DNA of 9,102 nucleotides from Clostridiales bacterium (lineage in GTDB: Bacteria > Bacillota > Clostridia > Christensenellales > Aristaeellaceae): positions 1-9,102 of the forward strand of contig JAAYJP010000170.1 of NCBI GenBank assembly GCA_012522875.1. Direction: 5' to 3'. Under the pieces are notes generated by a model, which worked only from the letters and a program-made list of their open reading frames with translations, was not told where the DNA came from and did no database searches. Each line of letters starts with the position of its first letter. Position 1 is the first letter of the stretch. Below are positions 6,995-9,102 of this stretch, one piece after another. Made by a program: the position numbers and the translations under genes.

Positions 6995-7975
6995 TCATGT
7001 GACGTGCGACCACAAATCATCCAATTTCTGACAAATATATTTATAAGATTCGTCAATTCTACTGACATCGTGTTCCCTGGCCGCAGGGTCATCTTCCACC
7101 TTGTGCATCAGGTGCTGCCACCCCCCGGAAGCCTCACGTACCTGCTGCGGGCTCATGCCAAAAGCTTCCACAAAGCTCCTGCAGAAATAACGATAGTCCG
7201 AGAAACCCGCCTCCATGCAAACATCCACCAGCCGCAAGTCCGTCGCGTTCATCAGGCGGATCGCCTGCTCCAGGCGCAGCCGGTTGACATATTCCCGAAA
7301 TCCAAGGCCAAAGGCGTCTTTTATGAAGTGGGACAGATGCGCCGCCTTGACACCTTCCAGGCCTGCCAGCTCCTCCAGGGAAGGCTTGCCCGCAAAATGC
7401 TCCTGTAAATAGCCCATCACATTGATCATACGCGCGCGCCTGCGCTCCTCCCGTCCCATGCTGCCCCGGGAAACCCTTTCAAAATCACCGTACCGGACCA
7501 TTGCGTATGCCAGGCCATTCAAAGCCGCCACGACCCCCAGCGGATATCCGGTGCGCCGTTTGCCCAGGCTGTCAATCAAAGCAAGCAGCGCTTTGAGGAG
7601 CTCCGCATACAATTCCGGAGACCCCTCCAGGGTAAAAAGGGGGCTGCGAATACGCAGCCCCGCGAAGTCAGGGTAATACTCCCTGGAAAAATCGGGATTG
7701 AACTGCAACACCAGCAGAACGTTGGATTCTTCCGTACTCTCCAGCCTGTGCGGCTCAAAGGCCCCGACAAAGCAAAAGTCGTTTTGCCGTACCAGATAGG
7801 TCTGATCGGCCACCTGGATGGACACCGAGCCCTCGATGGGAATCAACAGCTCGCTGTCGCTGTGGTAGTGGGTGCGCCTGCGGTGGATGGTAACCAGGAA
7901 CATGTGGACATTGATGCCTTCCAGGTGGCGCACCAACTCGTACTCAATGGACCTGTTTGCGGTGAGTTCCCACAT
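6995..7975 (-). CDS. AraC-family transcriptional regulator with N-terminal cupin domain
   Basis: Counting from the ATG at 7975, this is a 326-residue protein. Residues about 20-100 form a cupin sensor domain (HYHSDSELLIPIEGS at 36-50, EPHRLES at 74-80). Residues about 185-285 are the AraC DNA-binding domain: first helix-turn-helix about 199-222 (SLEELAGLEGVKAAHLSHFIKD), second about 248-272 (VDVCMEAGFSDYRYFCRSF), then the family sequence MSPQQVR at 274-280. About 45 polar residues follow, longer than the usual AraC ending. It should sense a sugar or pathway intermediate and activate the operon downstream. The start is ten bases after the stop of the upstream Gfo/Idh gene, with only a poorly spaced AGAGG, so translation may depend on coupling. 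The frame stays open upstream to 8287, but that part overlaps the Gfo/Idh gene in another frame and does not resemble the family. Function sure, exact start moderately sure. Confidence 0.88.
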   Translation of the reverse strand: MWELTANRSIEYELVRHLEGINVHMFLVTIHRRRTHYHSDSELLIPIEGSVSIQVADQTYLVRQNDFCFVGAFEPHRLESTEESNVLLVLQFNPDFSREYYPDFAGLRIRSPLFTLEGSPELYAELLKALLALIDSLGKRRTGYPLGVVAALNGLAYAMVRYGDFERVSRGSMGREERRRARMINVMGYLQEHFAGKPSLEELAGLEGVKAAHLSHFIKDAFGLGFREYVNRLRLEQAIRLMNATDLRLVDVCMEAGFSDYRYFCRSFVEAFGMSPQQVREASGGWQHLMHKVEDDPAAREHDVSRIDESYKYICQKLDDLWSHVT

Positions 7976-7985
7976 GCCTCTGCTA

Positions 7986-9095
7986 TCAATACAGCGTGAA
8001 AGCGGGCATTTCAATCGCTGTTCCGCCCTGCATGGCTGATTCATGCGCCAGGAGGCCCGCCACGGTCCAGTTGGCCGCCACCCTGGCGGAAACATGCGCC
8101 TTGCGCCCTTGCTGGATGGCGTTGACAAACTCATGCACCATATGGGGATGGGATCCGCCATGGCCGCTGCCCTGGACAAAGGACACATGCTGGTCATCCA
8201 CGATCTGGTGCTCCAGGGCGAAATGGGCGATATCTTCAGGCAGCATACGGTCTGTATCGGGCACCTTGACCCGCTTCGCATCCTCAAACCCCGTAAAGAT
8301 CACGGGGCGCTCCCCTGCGCACTGCTCCCACTCAAAGGACTTCTCTGAACCATATACATCAAAGCTTTCCCGGTATTGCCGGATGGTGTCAAACAGTGAT
8401 CGGGTGGCCTCCCCCGCCACATCAGAATCCTTGAATTTCAGCTGTGCGGTCTCCACCGCAAAAGGTGAATTGTATTTGGCGATATACTCCTCCTTGATAC
8501 GGCCGGAACCAAGCGCCCTCACCTGGCTGACGGGCTGCCCCAGCAAATCAGACAGGGGGCCTATCGCGTGGGTGGGATAATACATGGGTGGCAGGCCATA
8601 CCAATATCCGGGCCAGCCCGGCAGGGACATGTTCTGCTGGTGGGACCCGCGCACAAACTGGACCCGGCCGAGTTCTCCCTTTTCGTACATGCCCTTGGCA
8701 TAGAGATACTCCCGGGTATACACCGCGGTCTCCATCATCATGTAAACCTTGCCCGCCTTTTCCTCAAGCCTGACGATCTCCTCGCACTCCTCCATCTTCA
8801 TGGACATGGTGACAGTTGAGGCGACATGCTTGCCGGCTTTGAGCGCCTCAATCGCCATCCAGCCATGGGAGAGCAGATCGCTGTTGATGTGCACAGCATC
8901 AATGTCTTTATCCCTCAGCAGATCGCCATAATCCGTATACCGCTTTTCAACGCCAAACTCGTCAGCGAACGCATTGAGCTTTTTCGCATCCCGCCTGCAA
9001 ACCGCGATGCATTCAGCCTTGTCAAATTGCTGGTAGATCGGCACAAATTCAGCGCCAAATCCCAGCCCCACCACGGCAACCCTTACCTTTTTCAT
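7986..9095 (-). CDS. Atypical Gfo/Idh/MocA-fold protein lacking the EKP lysine; GH109-like motifs
   Basis: This is a 369-residue protein. The Rossmann strand and loop VAVVGLGFGAEF (6-17) and the KAGKHV stretch (86-91) mark the Gfo/Idh/MocA fold. The usual CEKP after KHV is replaced: A92, S93, T94, V95, so the conserved lysine is absent. The DxGxH pair is likewise replaced by YYPTHAIGPL around H176. Further marks are MMMETAVYTREY (119-130) and GSGHGGSHPHMVHEF (309-323). From memory, YPTHxxGP, a Met-rich Glu-containing strand and a GHGG motif recall the NAD-dependent glycosidase family GH109 and its uncharacterised relatives. It may thus carry out redox-assisted bond cleavage or epimerisation rather than simple dehydrogenation; an unusual dehydrogenase remains possible. 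The start ATG is seven bases from the window edge, so its ribosome binding site and promoter are not visible. It is followed after ten bases by the AraC-family gene, probably in one transcript. Confidence 0.82.
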   Translation of the reverse strand: MKKVRVAVVGLGFGAEFVPIYQQFDKAECIAVCRRDAKKLNAFADEFGVEKRYTDYGDLLRDKDIDAVHINSDLLSHGWMAIEALKAGKHVASTVTMSMKMEECEEIVRLEEKAGKVYMMMETAVYTREYLYAKGMYEKGELGRVQFVRGSHQQNMSLPGWPGYWYGLPPMYYPTHAIGPLSDLLGQPVSQVRALGSGRIKEEYIAKYNSPFAVETAQLKFKDSDVAGEATRSLFDTIRQYRESFDVYGSEKSFEWEQCAGERPVIFTGFEDAKRVKVPDTDRMLPEDIAHFALEHQIVDDQHVSFVQGSGHGGSHPHMVHEFVNAIQQGRKAHVSARVAANWTVAGLLAHESAMQGGTAIEMPAFTLY

Positions 9096-9102
9096 GGTTA
9101 AC

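Noticed and set aside
7976..8287. N-terminal extension of the AraC-family gene
   Set aside because: It overlaps the end of the Gfo/Idh gene in another frame, and its residues do not look like an AraC sensor domain; the cupin begins after the ATG at 7975.

Overview
The window looks like a sugar or polyol uptake-and-conversion locus from a Gram-positive, probably gut-type clostridial bacterium (Bacillota). The basis is strong AGGAGG-type ribosome binding sites before most genes, moderate GC content, AraC/cupin control and the RbsA/RbsC/RbsB-type importer. The lineage is inferred from style only; no marker gene is present.

All eight genes lie on the minus strand, so transcription runs from high to low coordinates. 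From the right: an atypical Gfo/Idh/MocA-fold protein (7986-9095), then 10 bases downstream an AraC-family regulator (6995-7975). A 157-base AT-rich gap (6838-6994) follows, holding a threefold 11-bp-period repeat and a possible promoter. Next is a tight operon: a canonical Gfo/Idh/MocA oxidoreductase (5701-6837), a TIM-barrel isomerase/epimerase (4654-5646), the importer ATPase (3132-4619), permease (1990-3135) and substrate-binding protein (856-1971). A strong stem-loop (797-833) without a U tract separates the binding protein from a second TIM-barrel enzyme (1-768, cut by the window edge). That enzyme keeps the complete active-site pattern of D-tagatose/D-psicose 3-epimerases.

How it may work together (inference): the importer brings in an unphosphorylated sugar, polyol or glycoside; the two NAD-dependent-fold proteins act on it by oxidation or redox-assisted chemistry; the two metal-dependent TIM-barrel enzymes epimerise, isomerise or cleave the keto intermediate; the AraC protein senses the ligand and activates the operon. 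No sugar kinase, classical glycoside hydrolase or aldolase is visible. The plausible readings are inositol-like catabolism or a 3-keto-sugar (oxidise, then cleave or epimerise) pathway. The true substrate cannot be read from this sequence. No RNA genes, mobile elements, CRISPR arrays or broken genes were seen.
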